Positions 63,257 through 64,000 of a stretch of DNA of 64,000 bases are shown here, piece after piece; the stretch's first letter is position 1, and the number at the start of each line of letters is the position of its first letter. The notes beneath the pieces are model-generated. The model was not told where the DNA came from. It made no database searches and saw nothing but the letters and a program-made list of their open reading frames with translations. This DNA comes from Sandaracinobacteroides sp041675905 (lineage in GTDB: Bacteria; Pseudomonadota; Alphaproteobacteria; Sphingomonadales; Sphingomonadaceae): the NCBI GenBank assembly GCA_041675905.1, contig JBAYSX010000002.1:62001-126000 (forward strand). Direction: 5' to 3'. The translations under genes were made by a program, and so were the position numbers.

Positions 63257-63913
63257 ATGCTGAAATTGATCCTCGGCAATCGCACCTATTCCAGCTGGTC
63301 GCTGCGCGGCTGGCTCGCCTGCAAGCAGGCCGGTCTCCCGTTCGAAGAGCAGTTGATTCCGCTACGGGAGGGGGACTGGCAGGCGCGCAAGCGGCAGCCG
63401 GACATCGCCGTGTCCCGCGGCACATTGCCCGTCCTGTGGGATGGCGACACCGCTGCATGGAACGCGCTTGGCATCATCGACTACCTCGACCAGCTGACGG
63501 ATGGCACGCGCTTCTGGCCACAAGACCGCGCGGCACGGGCGTTTATCCAGTCCGTCGCGGTCGAAATGCAGTCCGGCTACATGCCGCTGCGGCAGGCGTT
63601 GCCGATGAATGTGCGCCGCCATTATCGCGATGTGCAATTGCCGGATGATGTGCTCGCCGATGTGGCGCGCATCGATTCGTTGTGGAGCGAGGCGCTGGAA
63701 CGCTTCGGCGGACCCTGGCTTGCCGGCGCGGAATTCGGCGCGGCGGATATCATGTTCGCACCCGTCGCCAGCCGTTTCAGCACCTATGGTGTAACATTAT
63801 CGGACGCGGCCCGCCGCTATCGCGTCGCGGTCATGGCGCATCCATGGATGGTGGAATGGATCACCGCTGCCGCCGAAGAACCCTGGGTGCTGGCGCATAA
63901 CGAGCGGGATTAG
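63257..63913 (+). CDS. Glutathione S-transferase family protein
   Basis: A 218-residue GST. The thioredoxin-fold domain opens LKLILGNRTYSSWSLRGWLA, with the SSWS serine in the place of the catalytic residue of zeta/phi-like classes, and the C-terminal domain ends with GPWLAGAEFGAADIMFAP. It is divergent from the antiporter operon and precedes dapE by 39 bp. Substrate unknown. Confidence 0.9.
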   Translation: MLKLILGNRTYSSWSLRGWLACKQAGLPFEEQLIPLREGDWQARKRQPDIAVSRGTLPVLWDGDTAAWNALGIIDYLDQLTDGTRFWPQDRAARAFIQSVAVEMQSGYMPLRQALPMNVRRHYRDVQLPDDVLADVARIDSLWSEALERFGGPWLAGAEFGAADIMFAPVASRFSTYGVTLSDAARRYRVAVMAHPWMVEWITAAAEEPWVLAHNERD

Positions 63914-63952
63914 GCTTGCGGGCGAAGGCGCGGCTTGCCATGCGGCACAGTC

Positions 63953-64000
63953 ATGGACCCTTTACCGCTTGCCCGGGCACTCATCCGCTGCCCCTCCGTC
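63953..64000 (+). CDS. dapE: Succinyl-diaminopimelate desuccinylase, first 16 codons (partial)
   Basis: The right edge cuts this gene. The visible MDPLPLARALIRCPSV matches the conserved start of DapE (the LARxLIRCPSV motif), an M20 peptidase-fold enzyme of lysine and peptidoglycan synthesis. The call is based on this short motif alone. Confidence 0.7.
   Translation, partial: MDPLPLARALIRCPSV

Noticed and set aside
1..64000. tRNA, rRNA, CRISPR arrays, transposase or integrase genes
   Set aside because: I looked for cloverleaf 3' ends, repeat-spacer periodicity and DDE or tyrosine recombinase motifs and saw none. An island insertion at a tRNA is therefore not supported.

Overview
The window is a chromosomal segment of about 65% GC from an alphaproteobacterium, most likely a member of the Sphingomonadales. 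The inference rests on the gene content: three TonB-dependent receptors, orphan Rieske oxygenase alpha subunits, a FecI/FecR signalling pair, and the local orders LapA-pyrF, map-radC, ligA-comEC-gltX-gltA and rplU-rpmA-obgE-proB-proA-nadD-rsfS-rlmH. No rRNA, tRNA, CRISPR array or transposase gene was found. Both ends cut genes: the start of pyrF on the left and the start of dapE on the right.

Region 1 (1-25.8 kb) is housekeeping. It holds a LapA-domain protein, a CinA-type protein, map and radC, then metW-metX divergent from hisC-tyrA and an APH/kinase fusion gene. A copper efflux pair (cueR-copA) has a textbook CueR promoter. After ligA, comEC, gltX and gltA comes the long collinear run rplU to rlmH, in which nadD, rsfS and rlmH all begin with non-ATG codons overlapping the previous stop. 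The one intrusion is an AT-richer, frameshifted trypsin-like protease gene at 2.9-3.85 kb. It is flanked by a perfect 37-bp inverted repeat.

Region 2 (26.0-47.6 kb) is accessory and catabolic. It contains a carboxymuconolactone decarboxylase-like gene, an EthD-domain gene, an ECF sigma factor with a FecR-type anti-sigma divergent from an STN-bearing TonB receptor, two LinA-like SnoaL/NTF2-fold paralogues around a D-aminoacylase-type amidohydrolase, and an SDR-VOC-Rieske operon. That operon has a TetR regulator and a palindromic operator and is followed by SMP-30 and enoyl-CoA hydratase genes. An MscS channel, a second TonB receptor with a divergent TetR-type regulator, and a second Rieske-ThuA pair complete the region. 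The 29.1-34.9 kb part looks clearly more AT-rich than its surroundings, which suggests acquisition by transfer. Together these genes look like uptake and breakdown of one or more unknown, probably cyclic, compounds; the substrate cannot be read from sequence.

Region 3 (47.6-64 kb) holds a GST-queG pair and a probable phosphate-scavenging locus: a PHP-domain protein, a 1,000-residue TonB receptor, and a divergent secreted phosphatase, with two back-to-back Pho-box-like sites between the last two. It continues with a TauE exporter and TIGR02186 gene pair, a complete Mrp-type Na+/H+ antiporter operon with fused A and B subunits, another GST and the start of dapE.
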